A stretch of DNA of 64,000 nucleotides from Saccharicrinis fermentans DSM 9555 = JCM 21142 (lineage in GTDB: Bacteria; Bacteroidota; Bacteroidia; Bacteroidales; Marinilabiliaceae), in the NCBI RefSeq assembly GCF_000517085.1, contig NZ_KI912107.1, positions 3,841,980 to 3,905,979 of the forward strand, given 5' to 3'. The translations under genes and the position numbers were made by a program. Below are positions 20,301-30,581 of this stretch, one piece after another. The notes below the pieces were generated by a model. That model was not told the DNA's origin. It did not search any database and saw only the letters and a program-made list of their open reading frames with translations. The number at the start of each line of letters is the position of its first letter. Position 1 is the stretch's first letter.

Positions 20301-21213
20301 TTATTCTTTTAATTTGTGCCACAAACAGTCCACTTACCACAATCACAATACCCACAGCCTTCTGCCCATCCAACACATCGTCCCGCAACCACCAGGCAAA
20401 GACAGCCGTAAAAACAGGAATCAGGTTAATAAACATATTCGATTTGGCTACCCCCAACACTTTTAAGGCCTTTGTAAAAAAGATAAAAGCCAGCGAAGAA
20501 GCAAAAACTGCCAGCTGTACAATAGCTAACCAAGAATCAGCAGAAAGAGTGGAACGCATCAAATTTTCATGCTCCCACAAAAAATAAAAGGGCAAAAACA
20601 TAAATATCCCCAAAAAATTCTGATATGCTATGATATTAACCGCCGTATACCTATGCGCTAACTTCTTCAACGTCAACGAATAACCTATAGTAGACAATAC
20701 AGCCACAAACATCAGCATGATACCAAGCAAAGAGGCATTCAGTTCAAATCCATTTTCAAATATCATGGTTCCCACACCTAAAAAAGAAATAGCCATTCCC
20801 AATATAGCCCATACAGTTATCCTTTCTCGCAAAAACAGAAAAGCAAAAAGGGTGGCAAACAAAGGAATCGTAGATACGATAACAGCAGCCAGGGTACTGG
20901 ACACCAACTGCATACCAAAGCTCTCCCCCATAAAATACATAAAAGGCTCAAAAAAAGACAGCAATAAAATAAGCTTATAATCTTCTTTTTTAATGGCAGC
21001 CATCTTTCCAGTAAGCAGCAAAAATAAAAACAACAGACCCGAACTGATAATTAACCTAATAAGAACGGTAGAAACAGGTTCAAAGGATTCATAAGCCACC
21101 TTTACCCACACAAAGGAAAAGGCCCAAAAAATCATAGATCCAATAATATATAGAACAGATGCTGTACTTACTTTTGACATAGACCACAAAAATTGAAGCG
21201 CAAAAATAGACAT
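20287..21213 (-). CDS. DMT-superfamily transporter (two EamA domains)
   Basis: Up to 308 residues with ten hydrophobic segments in two EamA repeats; motifs FWAFSFVWVKVAYESFEPV in the first half and VAKSNMFINLIPVFTAVFAW in the second are typical of the drug/metabolite transporter superfamily. The annotated start gives ten extra residues; MSKVSTASVLY at 21183 is the more likely start. Inner membrane; substrate unknown. It overlaps the following YkgJ-type gene. Confidence 0.88.
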   Translation of the reverse strand: MSIFALQFLWSMSKVSTASVLYIIGSMIFWAFSFVWVKVAYESFEPVSTVLIRLIISSGLLFLFLLLTGKMAAIKKEDYKLILLLSFFEPFMYFMGESFGMQLVSSTLAAVIVSTIPLFATLFAFLFLRERITVWAILGMAISFLGVGTMIFENGFELNASLLGIMLMFVAVLSTIGYSLTLKKLAHRYTAVNIIAYQNFLGIFMFLPFYFLWEHENLMRSTLSADSWLAIVQLAVFASSLAFIFFTKALKVLGVAKSNMFINLIPVFTAVFAWWLRDDVLDGQKAVGIVIVVSGLFVAQIKRINDEA

Positions 21214-21391
21214 TTTAACCAGATAAATAAACGTTTCATCAGATGTTACCCTTACTTAATGCGAAAAAAGGCATGTAGAAAACTTGTACTTACCCCTAGC
21301 GATTTTAAATTTGATAACGATCTTGCTTTTGAAGTTTTCACAAATGATCTTTTTCCTCGCCGGCAGATACCTTCAACAGCTAAAATTTCTA

Positions 21392-21399
21392 TACATTTG
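21392..21399 (+). promoter_or_regulatory. Bacteroidetes-type -7 box ahead of priA
   Basis: TACATTTG matches the TAnnTTTG consensus and lies 20 bp upstream of the chosen priA ATG (21419), which supports that start rather than a longer upstream one. Confidence 0.45.
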
Positions 21400-21418
21400 T
21401 GAGAATTTTCTTTTTTAT

Positions 21419-23887
21419 ATGGAGACCACATATTACACAGATATTATATTACCACTACCCTTGCACCGCTTATTCACCTACGAGGTTCCGGAAGAATGGA
21501 TAAACATGGTGGAAATTGGTATGCGCGTGGTTGTTCCTTTTGGCAAAAAGAAATATTATTCAGGCATTGTGTACGCCTTGCACGACCAAAAACCAGAAGC
21601 ATACGAAACCAAGCAAATTATATCGATACTTGACAATGCGCCGGTAGTATCTGAAACACAATTGCATTTTTGGAAATGGATAGCTGAATACTATATGTGC
21701 ACTCTAGGAGAGGTGTATAAAGCAGCTTTACCTTCAGGGCTTAAGTTGGAAAGCGAAACCAAAGTGCACTACAATTCAAACTGGGTTGCTAAGGAGAAAC
21801 TAAGTGCCAAAGAATCCTTGGTTTTAGACTTTCTATCCGAAAAAAAGACAGCAAGTGTACAGGACATCAATAACATTACCGAGCTCAAAAGCTCTTTACC
21901 GGTCATCAAGTCTCTACTCGACAAAGAAGCCCTCTTTGTCAGTGAGCGTTTAAAAGACGGATATAAACCCAAGACCAAAAAGTTACTCCAACTGGCACCT
22001 GACTATTGCCGCGAACAAAAGCTACAAAACGTATTTACAGAATTAGCCCGGGCTCCCAAACAACTGGAGGTTCTTATGTTATTTCTCACCCTAATCGGGG
22101 GAGCTCACGAAAGCAATTACAGTAAGGCAATAGACAAAAACCTGGTAAAGGAAAAAAGTGGTGTTTCAACATCTGTCCTCAGTGAATTAATAAAAAAAGG
22201 CATCCTGCTGGAAGTGGAGACTGCTATCTCAAGATTGCAGACCGACGCATTAACAACAGATGGATTACACGAACTCAACCCGGCTCAACAAAATGCCAAA
22301 CAAAAAATAACAGAGCTCTTCCAGGAAAAAGATGCGGTACTGCTACATGGAGTCACTTCCAGTGGTAAGACCGAAATATATATCCATCTGATAAAAGAAC
22401 AAATAGACAAGGGCAAACAGGTGCTCTATCTGCTACCAGAGATTGCCCTAACCACCCAAATCACATCTCGCCTAAAAAAAGTATTTGGCAACCAGATAGG
22501 CATTTATCACTCCAAATACAGTGATGCCGAGCGCGTAGAAGTATGGAACGACATTCTACACAAAAAAAATTACAAGGTGGTAATTGGTGTGCGCTCCTCC
22601 ATTTTTCTTCCCTTTGACAAGCTGGGCTTCATCATTGTGGATGAAGAACATGAAAACACATACAAGCAATTTGACCCTTCGCCCCGCTACCATGCCCGGG
22701 ATGCAGCAATGGTACTAGCACATTTGCACAAAGCCAAAGTACTGATGGGAACGGCCACTCCTTCTATTGAAACATATAGAAACACACAATTGGGCAAATA
22801 TGGATTGGTAGAGCTAAACGAAAGATTTGAGGGCATCAAGATGCCACAAATCATTACCGTTAACGTGCGTGAAGAACAACGAAAAAAGAAGATGCACTCC
22901 CATTTTTCCGCCACCCTGATCGACCATGTTACAAAAGCCATTGAACAAGGAGAACAAGCCATCCTGTTTCAAAACAGAAGAGGTTTCTCTCCCTATCTGG
23001 AATGTACCCAATGTTCCTGGGTTCCGAAATGCGATTATTGCGATGTAAGTTTAACCTACCACAAACACATCAATCAGTTGGTATGCCACTATTGTGGCCA
23101 TTCCTGCTACCTTCCCAAGACCTGTAAGGCATGTGGTTCACCCTCTTTACAAACCAAAGGCTTCGGTACCGAAAAGATAGAAGAGGACATCAAAATTATC
23201 TTCCCCGATATCAAAGTCGCTCGCATGGATTTGGACACCTCAAGAACACGTAGATCACATGAAAATATTATTGGAAGCTTTGAACGTGGCGAAGTGGACG
23301 TCCTCATAGGTACGCAAATGATTTCAAAGGGACTGGATTTTGATAATGTAAGTGTTGTCGGCATTTTAAATGCAGACAGCATGCTCAACTATCCCGACTT
23401 CAGAGCTTTTGAACGCAGCTTTCAGATGATGGCACAAGTGGGAGGACGCGCGGGACGTAAACACAAACAAGGAACGGTTATATTACAAACTTCCAACCCA
23501 GACAACCCTGTCATATTAAACGTAATCAACAATAATTATAAAAACCAATATCAATCAGAATTAGCAGAGCGAGAGCTTTTTAAATACCCACCATTTTATC
23601 GCTTAATTCACCTGACCATTAAACACAAAAATCCCAACACCGTTCATCAGGCCTCAGATTACTTCGGACAATATCTTCGTGGTCTTTTTAACGAACGCGT
23701 TGTGGGTCCCCAGGCACCTACCATCAGCAAGATACAGAACTGGCATATCCGTAAAATCATGCTCAAGATCGAAGGAGGTGTATCTCTCCATAAAGTAAAA
23801 GCCATGGTTCGTGACGCCATTAACACGGTGGTCTCCCACCCCGGATTTAAAGCGGTAATCATCCAGGCCGATGTAGATCCAATGTAA
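21419..23887 (+). CDS. priA: Primosomal replication protein N' (helicase PriA)
   Basis: 822 residues from the ATG at 21419; METTYYTDIILPLPLHRLF is the standard PriA N-terminus, and an in-frame start 45 codons earlier is probably not used. Order: 3'-DNA-binding and winged-helix domains, helicase motif I HGVTSSGKTEIY, motif II VDEEHENTYKQFD, a zinc-binding insertion with four CxxC pairs (CTQCSWVPKCDYC, CHYCGHS, CKACGSP), GTQMISKGLDFDNV and GRAGRKHKQGTVILQT. It restarts stalled replication forks in the cytoplasm. Stands alone in its transcript or with the following oxidoreductase. Confidence 0.96.
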   Translation: METTYYTDIILPLPLHRLFTYEVPEEWINMVEIGMRVVVPFGKKKYYSGIVYALHDQKPEAYETKQIISILDNAPVVSETQLHFWKWIAEYYMCTLGEVYKAALPSGLKLESETKVHYNSNWVAKEKLSAKESLVLDFLSEKKTASVQDINNITELKSSLPVIKSLLDKEALFVSERLKDGYKPKTKKLLQLAPDYCREQKLQNVFTELARAPKQLEVLMLFLTLIGGAHESNYSKAIDKNLVKEKSGVSTSVLSELIKKGILLEVETAISRLQTDALTTDGLHELNPAQQNAKQKITELFQEKDAVLLHGVTSSGKTEIYIHLIKEQIDKGKQVLYLLPEIALTTQITSRLKKVFGNQIGIYHSKYSDAERVEVWNDILHKKNYKVVIGVRSSIFLPFDKLGFIIVDEEHENTYKQFDPSPRYHARDAAMVLAHLHKAKVLMGTATPSIETYRNTQLGKYGLVELNERFEGIKMPQIITVNVREEQRKKKMHSHFSATLIDHVTKAIEQGEQAILFQNRRGFSPYLECTQCSWVPKCDYCDVSLTYHKHINQLVCHYCGHSCYLPKTCKACGSPSLQTKGFGTEKIEEDIKIIFPDIKVARMDLDTSRTRRSHENIIGSFERGEVDVLIGTQMISKGLDFDNVSVVGILNADSMLNYPDFRAFERSFQMMAQVGGRAGRKHKQGTVILQTSNPDNPVILNVINNNYKNQYQSELAERELFKYPPFYRLIHLTIKHKNPNTVHQASDYFGQYLRGLFNERVVGPQAPTISKIQNWHIRKIMLKIEGGVSLHKVKAMVRDAINTVVSHPGFKAVIIQADVDPM

Positions 23888-23960
23888 AAAATCGATCAGA
23901 CATGCACAACAATTTAGCTCCTCATAGGTTATTTATCCTACACGCTCAAATACGAATACA

Positions 23961-24998
23961 TTGAAGGACTATTTAATTGTTGGTCAAGGACTGGCAGGAA
24001 TGCTGATAGCAAATCAGCTTATACAAAATAAGCAATCATTTTTGGCCGTTGCTGACAAAAAACAAATAGCGGCTACTACAATAGCAGCAGGCATGTTCAA
24101 CCCCTTGGTATTTCGCAGAATCACCAAAAGCTGGATGGTAGATGAATTATTGCCCGAGATGTATACCACCTTTAGGCAGTTAGAAGAAAGACTTAAAGCT
24201 AAACTTATTTACCCGCATCCCATCGTAAAATTAATTAGCCAGGAGGAATACCCACAATGGGTCAAAAAAGAAAAAGACACTGACGTAGGCAAGTACATCC
24301 AAAAACTAGAAAGAGAAAACCACATCGAAGGCATACACCCATTTTATGCCTCTGCCACCATTGCACATAGCGGCTATATGGATCTGCAGACTTTACTAAC
24401 AAAGTTTCACCAAGAAATAGCACACCAAAACAGCTTAACATATGATCATTTCGAACACAAAGATGTAAGCATACACAAAAACCATATTTTATGGAAAGGC
24501 ACTCCCTTCAAAAATATTATTTTCTGCGAAGGCGCTTTTGCAATCAACAATCCCCTATTTACCGAAGTCAACTATAAACTGACCAAAGGAGATGTACTAA
24601 CCCTGGACATGGAAGACATCGAGCTACATCATATCATTAATAAAATGGCTTTTCTTTTAGAGAAGAAAAAAGGCGAATTTTTATGTGGTTCCACCTACAA
24701 CTGGAGTGGCCTTGATTTTTCACTCCATCCGAAAGATCTAAATTATTTAAAAGAAAAAATATCTGCCATTCTGCATAAACCCTTTAAAATAAAAAGCCAT
24801 AAGACTGCCATCAGGCCTACAGTGAGCGACCGAAGACCCGTATTAGGCACCCATGCAAAATACAACAACGTACATTATTTCAACGGACTAGGCACAAAAG
24901 GCGTGATGTTGGGGCCCTACTTTGCCAAGCAAATGATCGCTTATTTACACAAGGAAAAAGAGTTATATCCCGAAGTTGCCATTAATAGGTTCAGGTAA
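23961..24998 (+). CDS. FAD-dependent oxidoreductase (DAO family)
   Basis: 345 residues. The N-terminal dinucleotide-binding motif YLIVGQGLAGMLIANQLI and the C-terminal VSDRRPVLGTHAKYNNVHYFNGLGTKGVML fit D-amino-acid-oxidase-like FAD enzymes. It uses a TTG start by the frame seen here (TTG AAG GAC); no ATG lies close enough to replace it without losing the Rossmann motif. Substrate unknown; could act on an amine or on tRNA-related substrates, but nothing in the context decides. Confidence 0.75.
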   Translation: MKDYLIVGQGLAGMLIANQLIQNKQSFLAVADKKQIAATTIAAGMFNPLVFRRITKSWMVDELLPEMYTTFRQLEERLKAKLIYPHPIVKLISQEEYPQWVKKEKDTDVGKYIQKLERENHIEGIHPFYASATIAHSGYMDLQTLLTKFHQEIAHQNSLTYDHFEHKDVSIHKNHILWKGTPFKNIIFCEGAFAINNPLFTEVNYKLTKGDVLTLDMEDIELHHIINKMAFLLEKKKGEFLCGSTYNWSGLDFSLHPKDLNYLKEKISAILHKPFKIKSHKTAIRPTVSDRRPVLGTHAKYNNVHYFNGLGTKGVMLGPYFAKQMIAYLHKEKELYPEVAINRFR

Positions 24999-25044
24999 AC
25001 ATGAAAGTGATGATAAATACCCATAAGCACTTGCCCTTTTTTTA

Positions 25045-25052
25045 TATATTTG
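25045..25052 (+). promoter_or_regulatory. -7 box ahead of the heptose-kinase-like gene
   Basis: TATATTTG matches TAnnTTTG and sits 16 bp before the ATG at 25068, implying a very short leader. No clear -33 TTTG is seen. Confidence 0.35.
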
Positions 25053-25067
25053 TGCAAAATCAAGAAC

Positions 25068-26069
25068 ATGTCACAAGACTATTTTGCAAATATATTTCAG
25101 TCTTTTAACGATAAAAACATCCTGATACTGGGCGATGTGATGATTGACTCATACCTATGGGGTGATGTAAACCGCATTTCACCGGAAGCTCCGGTGCCAA
25201 TTTTATCGGGAATTGGAAGAGAGAACAGATTAGGAGGAGCAGCCAATGTGGCACTCAATATTCAGGCACTGGGTGCCAACCCCATTTTGTGCTCCGTTAT
25301 TGGAGATGACCTCCGTAGCCACGACTTTTTTAAGTTACTCAAGAATCAAAAACTAAGCAAAGAAGGAATTGTCACCTGCAAGGATCGCATGACCACAGTA
25401 AAAACAAGAGTCATCAGTCAACACCAACATCTATTGCGGGTAGATGAAGAGATTTGTACCCCCATTGATCAGGATTCAGAAGAAAAATTATTGACCAAAT
25501 TAAGGCGACTAACAGAAACAATACGGGTAGATGCCATCATATTTGAAGATTATGACAAGGGCGTTATTACACCTTCGGTGATAAAAAAGGTGGTAGACCT
25601 ATCCAATAACAAAGGTATTCCCACACTGGTAGACCCCAAAAAAAGAAACTTTAATGATTATAAAGGTGTTACATTTTTTAAACCTAACTTTAAAGAATTT
25701 AATGAGGGCTGCAAACTAGAACTCAGTAAAGGCAATACGGAAGAACTGATAGCAGCCGGCAAAGCATTTCAGAAAGAGCAAAACATAGAGATTTTAATGA
25801 TCACCCTGTCGGAACATGGGGTCTTCATCAACACCAAAGATGATGAAGCGATTCTGATACCTGCTGAAGTAAGAAGTATCTCTGACGTGTCAGGAGCCGG
25901 CGACACTGTCATCAGTGTTAGCTCCCTATGTCTTATACAAGGAATGGAGACCAGCCTGATAGCAAGAATAGCTAATATGGCAGGCGGACTGGTATGCGAA
26001 GAGTCAGGCGTTGTTCCAATTAACAGGAACTTACTCCTTCAGGAGTGCATACAAAATATTGAATTATAA
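25068..26069 (+). CDS. PfkB-family sugar kinase, D-glycero-beta-D-manno-heptose-7-phosphate kinase-like (RfaE1)
   Basis: 333 residues from the ATG at 25068 (an upstream TTG adds six residues and is less likely). NILILGDVMIDSYLWGDVNRISPEAPVPIL at the N-terminus is very like HldE/RfaE domain I, with RLGGAANVALNI for substrate binding and the PfkB signature SDVSGAGDTVISV near the C-terminus (catalytic Asp in GAGD). It would phosphorylate heptose 7-phosphate at C1 for LPS inner-core synthesis. The adenylyltransferase half of HldE is absent, as in split RfaE1 proteins. Confidence 0.85.
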   Translation: MSQDYFANIFQSFNDKNILILGDVMIDSYLWGDVNRISPEAPVPILSGIGRENRLGGAANVALNIQALGANPILCSVIGDDLRSHDFFKLLKNQKLSKEGIVTCKDRMTTVKTRVISQHQHLLRVDEEICTPIDQDSEEKLLTKLRRLTETIRVDAIIFEDYDKGVITPSVIKKVVDLSNNKGIPTLVDPKKRNFNDYKGVTFFKPNFKEFNEGCKLELSKGNTEELIAAGKAFQKEQNIEILMITLSEHGVFINTKDDEAILIPAEVRSISDVSGAGDTVISVSSLCLIQGMETSLIARIANMAGGLVCEESGVVPINRNLLLQECIQNIEL

Positions 26070-26297
26070 ACTTGTAAATAACAATTGTTTATAACTTTAT
26101 TGTTAAAGTAAAACTTTTAAACCTTTTTGGGTATATGATTTTTTAATTAAAAGTTTAACTTTGACTGACTTTTATAGTAAAAAATATTAAGCTATATTGA
26201 TCCTTATCACAAAGATCATACAGCTTAATTTACAACAATATACGATCACGGTTAACTAATAATTATAGAATTAAATTATCATTTTAATTTCCGTAAT

Positions 26298-27098
26298 ATG
26301 GGAAAAATCATTGCTCTGGCAAATCAAAAAGGAGGTGTTGGTAAAACAACAACAGCAATTAATTTAGCAGCGAGTCTCGCTGTTTTAGAATACAAAATTT
26401 TGGTTGTTGATGCCGACCCACAGGCAAATGCCACTTCTGGTTACGGTTTCGACTTAAGAGAAATTGAAGCAAGTATTTACGAATGTATCGTTGACGGCAT
26501 TGACCCGAAAGATGCATTGCTAAAGACGGAGATAGAAGGACTGGATATTTTGCCTTCGCACATCGATTTGGTAGGTGCCGAAATTGAAATGCTCAATAGG
26601 CCCAACAGAGAGAACGTTTTAAAAGATGTGCTTTACAAAATAAGAGACCAATATGACTTTATTTTTATTGATTGCTCTCCTTCGCTGGGTTTAATAACCG
26701 TCAATTCATTAACAGCAGCCGACTCGGTGATTATCCCGGTTCAGTGTGAGTATTTCGCCTTGGAAGGACTCGGTAAATTACTGAACACCATTAAAATCAT
26801 TCAAAGCAGGCTTAACAAGACCTTAGAAATAGAAGGTTTCTTATTAACGATGTATGATTCACGTTTGCGATTATCGAATCAGGTAGTAGAAGAGGTACAG
26901 CGACATTTTCAAGATATGGTGTTTGACACCTTGATTACCCGTAACATCAAACTGAGCGAAGCACCCAGCTACGGTAAAGCCGTGGTAGAGTATGATGCAT
27001 CCAGCAAGGGTGCGGTTAGCTATCTTAACCTGGCCCGTGAGCTTTTACAAAAAAACAATATGACCAAAATCGACAACCAAGATAAAGTGATCAAGTAG
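26298..27098 (+). CDS. parA: Chromosome partitioning ATPase ParA (Soj)
   Basis: 266 residues. Deviant Walker A KGGVGKTTTAINLAA close to the N-terminus, VVDADPQANATSG (Walker A'), and IFIDCSPSLGLITVNSL (Walker B). Short N-terminus without HTH marks the chromosomal Soj type. It forms a DNA-bound gradient that moves ParB-parS complexes. parB follows after 130 bp. The upstream 228 bp are A+T-rich and probably hold the promoter; no parS site was sought beyond the eye. Confidence 0.95.
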   Translation: MGKIIALANQKGGVGKTTTAINLAASLAVLEYKILVVDADPQANATSGYGFDLREIEASIYECIVDGIDPKDALLKTEIEGLDILPSHIDLVGAEIEMLNRPNRENVLKDVLYKIRDQYDFIFIDCSPSLGLITVNSLTAADSVIIPVQCEYFALEGLGKLLNTIKIIQSRLNKTLEIEGFLLTMYDSRLRLSNQVVEEVQRHFQDMVFDTLITRNIKLSEAPSYGKAVVEYDASSKGAVSYLNLARELLQKNNMTKIDNQDKVIK

Positions 27099-27120
27099 TC
27101 GATACACTCAACATACAGGG

Positions 27121-27158
27121 AAGCCGTTCTCTACTTGCAAAAAGCAACAAGAACGGTT
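27121..27158. other. Hairpin between parA and parB
   Basis: GCCGTTCT and AGAACGGT form a stem (one G-T pair) around an 18-base A-rich loop. It follows the parA stop by about 20 bp and may attenuate read-through into parB or stabilise the parA message end. Confidence 0.4.
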
Positions 27159-27228
27159 TCGTCATTACAAACAACAAACTAAATCATAAGTTATTCGGTA
27201 TTTTCCGAACAACTATTATAGTATTAGA

Positions 27229-28110
27229 ATGGCAAAAAAGAACGCTTTAGGAAGAGGGCTGGGAGCTCTTATTGATAATGCAGATGAGGTTAACAGAGGT
27301 AAACCTTTAGAGGGAATGGACGAAATTGAAGTGAGTAAGATTGTAGCCAACCCATGGCAACCTCGCTCTCGCTTCGACGAAGAAAAATTAGATGAACTAG
27401 CCAAATCAATAGAAAAAATTGGTGTCATACAACCGCTGACTGTGCGTAAGAGCGGCAATAAATATCAGCTGATTGCTGGTGAGCGCCGGTTTAGAGCTTC
27501 AAAAATAGCAGGACTGGAAAAAATACCAGCCTATGTGCGTACCGCCGATGACGAAACCATGCTCGAAATGGCATTGGTAGAAAATATACAGCGCGAAGAT
27601 CTTGATCCCATAGAAATAGCCATCAGTTACCAACGCCTCATTGATGAGTGTAAACTTACCCAAGAGAGCATGTCGGAACGCGTTGGTAAAAAACGGGCAA
27701 CTGTCACCAACTACCTACGCTTACTCAAACTACCCGCAGAGGTTCAACTGGGACTACGTGACAAAAAACTTGGAATGGGACATGCCCGTGCAATTATTGG
27801 TATCGAAGATCCACAGACACAAATTAAAATTTACGAAGAAATCGTAACCAATGATTATTCCGTGCGTAAAGTGGAAGAGGTTGTTAGAGAGCTAAATGCC
27901 CCTAAAGCCGAAAAAGAACCCGCTAAAGATAAAGCAGCGCTACCGGAAGAATACAAGCAGTTAAGTGATCAGATCTCATCCGTATTTAATACCAAAGTAC
28001 AATTTAACCGCAGCGAAAAAGGAAACGGTAAAATTGTAATACCCTTTAAATCAGATGAAGATCTGGAGAGAATTATAGCCATTTTAGATAAAGCAAACAC
28101 AAAGGAATAG
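27229..28110 (+). CDS. parB: Chromosome partitioning protein ParB (Spo0J)
   Basis: 293 residues. N-terminal KNALGRGLGALI (ParA-interacting), the CTPase/ParB-N domain with NPWQPR, AGERRFRASKIAG (GERRxR) and ENIQREDLDPIE, the HTH TQESMSERVGKKRATVTNYLRLLKLP and a C-terminal dimerisation domain. Binds parS sites near the origin. Genes around it (DUF5683, lytic transglycosylase) are the usual Bacteroidota neighbours, placing this window near oriC by inference. Confidence 0.96.
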   Translation: MAKKNALGRGLGALIDNADEVNRGKPLEGMDEIEVSKIVANPWQPRSRFDEEKLDELAKSIEKIGVIQPLTVRKSGNKYQLIAGERRFRASKIAGLEKIPAYVRTADDETMLEMALVENIQREDLDPIEIAISYQRLIDECKLTQESMSERVGKKRATVTNYLRLLKLPAEVQLGLRDKKLGMGHARAIIGIEDPQTQIKIYEEIVTNDYSVRKVEEVVRELNAPKAEKEPAKDKAALPEEYKQLSDQISSVFNTKVQFNRSEKGNGKIVIPFKSDEDLERIIAILDKANTKE

Positions 28111-28143
28111 TTTTTGCTGTAGGAGCATCTGTTGTAGAAAAAT

Positions 28144-28839
28144 ATGTATTTGAATTTTTTATTGGTGAAGAAAAATAAACTGATCTTCTTGGTTGCAATT
28201 TTTTTTGTGACGATGCTTGGCTATTCCCACGAAACCTCTGCTCAAAATAATGAGTTTAACATTGTTTCGGCAGATACAGTGGTATCAACACCTGTGGTAT
28301 CTAAACCGCTTGTTGTCAAGACTCATTCTCCTCATAAAGCCACGTTTTATTCAGCTATTCTACCTGGATTAGGACAAGCCTACAATAAAAAATATTGGAA
28401 AATTCCCATTTTATATGCCGGTATTGGTGGTGTCATTTATGGCCTGGATTTTAATTCCAGTAATTATAAAAAATACAGAAGAGCCTATCGTGATTATTTG
28501 CTCCAAGACCCGGGCAACCAAAGTTATTTGAATGATAATGTTCGCCCACGTAGTACTTCTCTAGAAGAGTTTAAGGAATTGCTAGAAACAGACAGCTCCT
28601 ACGCTGATTGGTTTGAGTCGGCACTGGAAAATAAAAGAGACTATTACAAGAAATACAGAGACCTGAGTTATGTAGGATTGGCGCTGGTATATGTATTAAA
28701 CTTAGTGGATGCCAGTGTGGATGCCCACTTTAAAACATTTGACGTAAGCAACGATCTCAGCATGCATATTGAACCAACAACAACTCCCATGTATGGGGGG
28801 TATAACAGTATAGGCATGCAAATAAGATTTACTTTTTAA
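28144..28839 (+). CDS. DUF5683 domain-containing envelope protein
   Basis: 231 residues. A signal-like hydrophobic segment (about 11-27) precedes the DUF5683 region with SPHKATFYSAILPGLGQAYNKKYWKIPILYAGIG and the later YVGLALVYVLNLVDASVDAHF. This family regularly sits between parB and a LysM transglycosylase in Bacteroidota. Function unknown; probably an outer-membrane or periplasmic protein with short membrane segments. Confidence 0.85.
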   Translation: MYLNFLLVKKNKLIFLVAIFFVTMLGYSHETSAQNNEFNIVSADTVVSTPVVSKPLVVKTHSPHKATFYSAILPGLGQAYNKKYWKIPILYAGIGGVIYGLDFNSSNYKKYRRAYRDYLLQDPGNQSYLNDNVRPRSTSLEEFKELLETDSSYADWFESALENKRDYYKKYRDLSYVGLALVYVLNLVDASVDAHFKTFDVSNDLSMHIEPTTTPMYGGYNSIGMQIRFTF

Positions 28840-28875
28840 TATAGATTAATCAACACAACAATAAAAGATAGAAAA

Positions 28876-30456
28876 ATGTTAAGGTTTTTGATGATTGGTG
28901 CAGTAGCGATTACAGCATTTAACTCTATTCAAGCTCAAGAAATAGAAATAACAGACTCGCTTACCACCACAGTTGTAGATACTTTACAACAAGACTCGGT
29001 AAAATTAGATAACAAGGTAGAAACAGGCTTTTTTACTGAAAACCTGGATACACTAAAGGTGAATGCCAAAGCAGAAGCGAGCACCACTCCTTTGAGCTAC
29101 CCAAAGGATCTACCTGACTCGGTTTACATTAAACGACTGCAAGAAATGGCCTCTCCCCTGGAGTTTCCATATAATTCAAAAGTCAGAGCATATATCCAGC
29201 TATACACTCAGAAAAAAAGAAAACAAGTTGAAATCATGCTCGGTCTATCTGATTATTATTTTCCTTTGTTTGAAGAAGCTCTTGATGCGGCCAACCTACC
29301 GTTGGAACTAAAATATCTACCCATTATTGAGTCCGCCTTGAATCCGAGAGCCTTTTCCAGAGCTGGCGCTTCTGGACTCTGGCAGTTTATGTATGGAACA
29401 GGAAAAATGTACGGACTGCAAGTTGATTCATACGTGGACGACAGACGAGATCCTATCAAAGCAACCCAAGCAGCGGTTAACTTTTTGAAAGATTTATACG
29501 AAACCTATGGCGATTGGTACTTGGTTATTGCAGCTTATAACTGCGGCCCCGGCAATGTAAACAAAGCCATCTATCGCTCCGGAGGCAAACGCGACTTCTG
29601 GCAAATCTATTATCGCCTGCCCCGTGAAACCCGTGGGTATGTGCCAGCCTTTATTGCTGCCGCCTATACCATGACCTACCACAAAGAACATATGATTGAG
29701 CCTAAACCTGCTGATATTGTTCAGGCGACCGACACCATAATGATATCTGACTTATTACACTTTAATCAGGTATCGGCTGTTACAGGTTTACCCATCGAAA
29801 CATTGCGCGCGCTCAACCCGCAATACCGCAGAGACGTCGTTCCTGCCCAGAAAAAACCTTACAGCTTAAAACTCCCATTTGAAGCAACCGAAAAGTTTAT
29901 CGCATTCAAAGATTCTATCTTCGGATACCAGCGCGAGAAATATTTTGCCTCCAACCGACTGGTGGTCAGTCCGTCAAACAACTACAATGCTCCTTCTGCA
30001 CCTAAAAACAAAGCAAAAGTGTATTACACCGTTAAGTCGGGCGATGCTGTTGGTTTAATTGCCGACTGGTTTGACGTTTATACTTCTGATTTACGTTACT
30101 GGAACAACATCCGTAGAAACCTCATTAAAGTAGGACAAAAGCTGGTTATTTACGTACCTAAAGACAAGGCTTCTTATTACCAGAAGTTTAATACGATGAG
30201 TTACGCTCAAAAGCAAGCAGCAAACGGAAAGACAATCAGCGCCTCCACTGCCCCATCGTCAACCCCAAGCACGGTCTCATCCTCGTCCGTTGATGCCAAC
30301 TACGAGTATTACACGGTTCGACGAGGCGACAACCTATGGTCGATTGCCAAGAGGTACCCTGGCATTTCCAATAACGACATCATGCGTTTAAATGGACTCA
30401 GTGCATCTTCTAAAATCAATCCAGGACAAAAACTAAAGATTAGACCCAAGAGTTAA
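28876..30456 (+). CDS. LysM-containing lytic transglycosylase (MltD-like)
   Basis: 526 residues. Signal peptide (1-20, ending IQAQ), a lytic transglycosylase SLT domain (about 130-270) with the catalytic glutamate in KYLPIIESALNPRA followed by GASGLWQFMYGTGKMYGL and IAAYNCGPGNVNKAI, and at least two LysM modules: YTVKSGDAVGLIADWF near 385 and YTVRRGDNLWSIAKRYPG near 477. It cleaves glycan strands in the periplasm. It closes the parAB-DUF5683 cluster; a strong terminator-like hairpin follows, after which the accessory region begins. Confidence 0.93.
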   Translation: MLRFLMIGAVAITAFNSIQAQEIEITDSLTTTVVDTLQQDSVKLDNKVETGFFTENLDTLKVNAKAEASTTPLSYPKDLPDSVYIKRLQEMASPLEFPYNSKVRAYIQLYTQKKRKQVEIMLGLSDYYFPLFEEALDAANLPLELKYLPIIESALNPRAFSRAGASGLWQFMYGTGKMYGLQVDSYVDDRRDPIKATQAAVNFLKDLYETYGDWYLVIAAYNCGPGNVNKAIYRSGGKRDFWQIYYRLPRETRGYVPAFIAAAYTMTYHKEHMIEPKPADIVQATDTIMISDLLHFNQVSAVTGLPIETLRALNPQYRRDVVPAQKKPYSLKLPFEATEKFIAFKDSIFGYQREKYFASNRLVVSPSNNYNAPSAPKNKAKVYYTVKSGDAVGLIADWFDVYTSDLRYWNNIRRNLIKVGQKLVIYVPKDKASYYQKFNTMSYAQKQAANGKTISASTAPSSTPSTVSSSSVDANYEYYTVRRGDNLWSIAKRYPGISNNDIMRLNGLSASSKINPGQKLKIRPKS

Positions 30457-30474
30457 TGACCTACATCACAATAG

Positions 30475-30530
30475 AATTCCTGAACTTTAAATTGGTGACA
30501 CTTTACCACATTTTAAACATCAGGAATTTT
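30475..30530 (+). terminator. Terminator-like hairpin after the lytic transglycosylase
   Basis: AATTCCTGA pairs with TCAGGAATT; inside, TGGT and ACCA can pair. TTTATT follows. It marks the end of the parAB-associated transcript. Confidence 0.6.
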
Positions 30531-30581
30531 ATTGAAATACCCTTATGGGTAAACTGCATTCAATAATATTTAATAATCGAA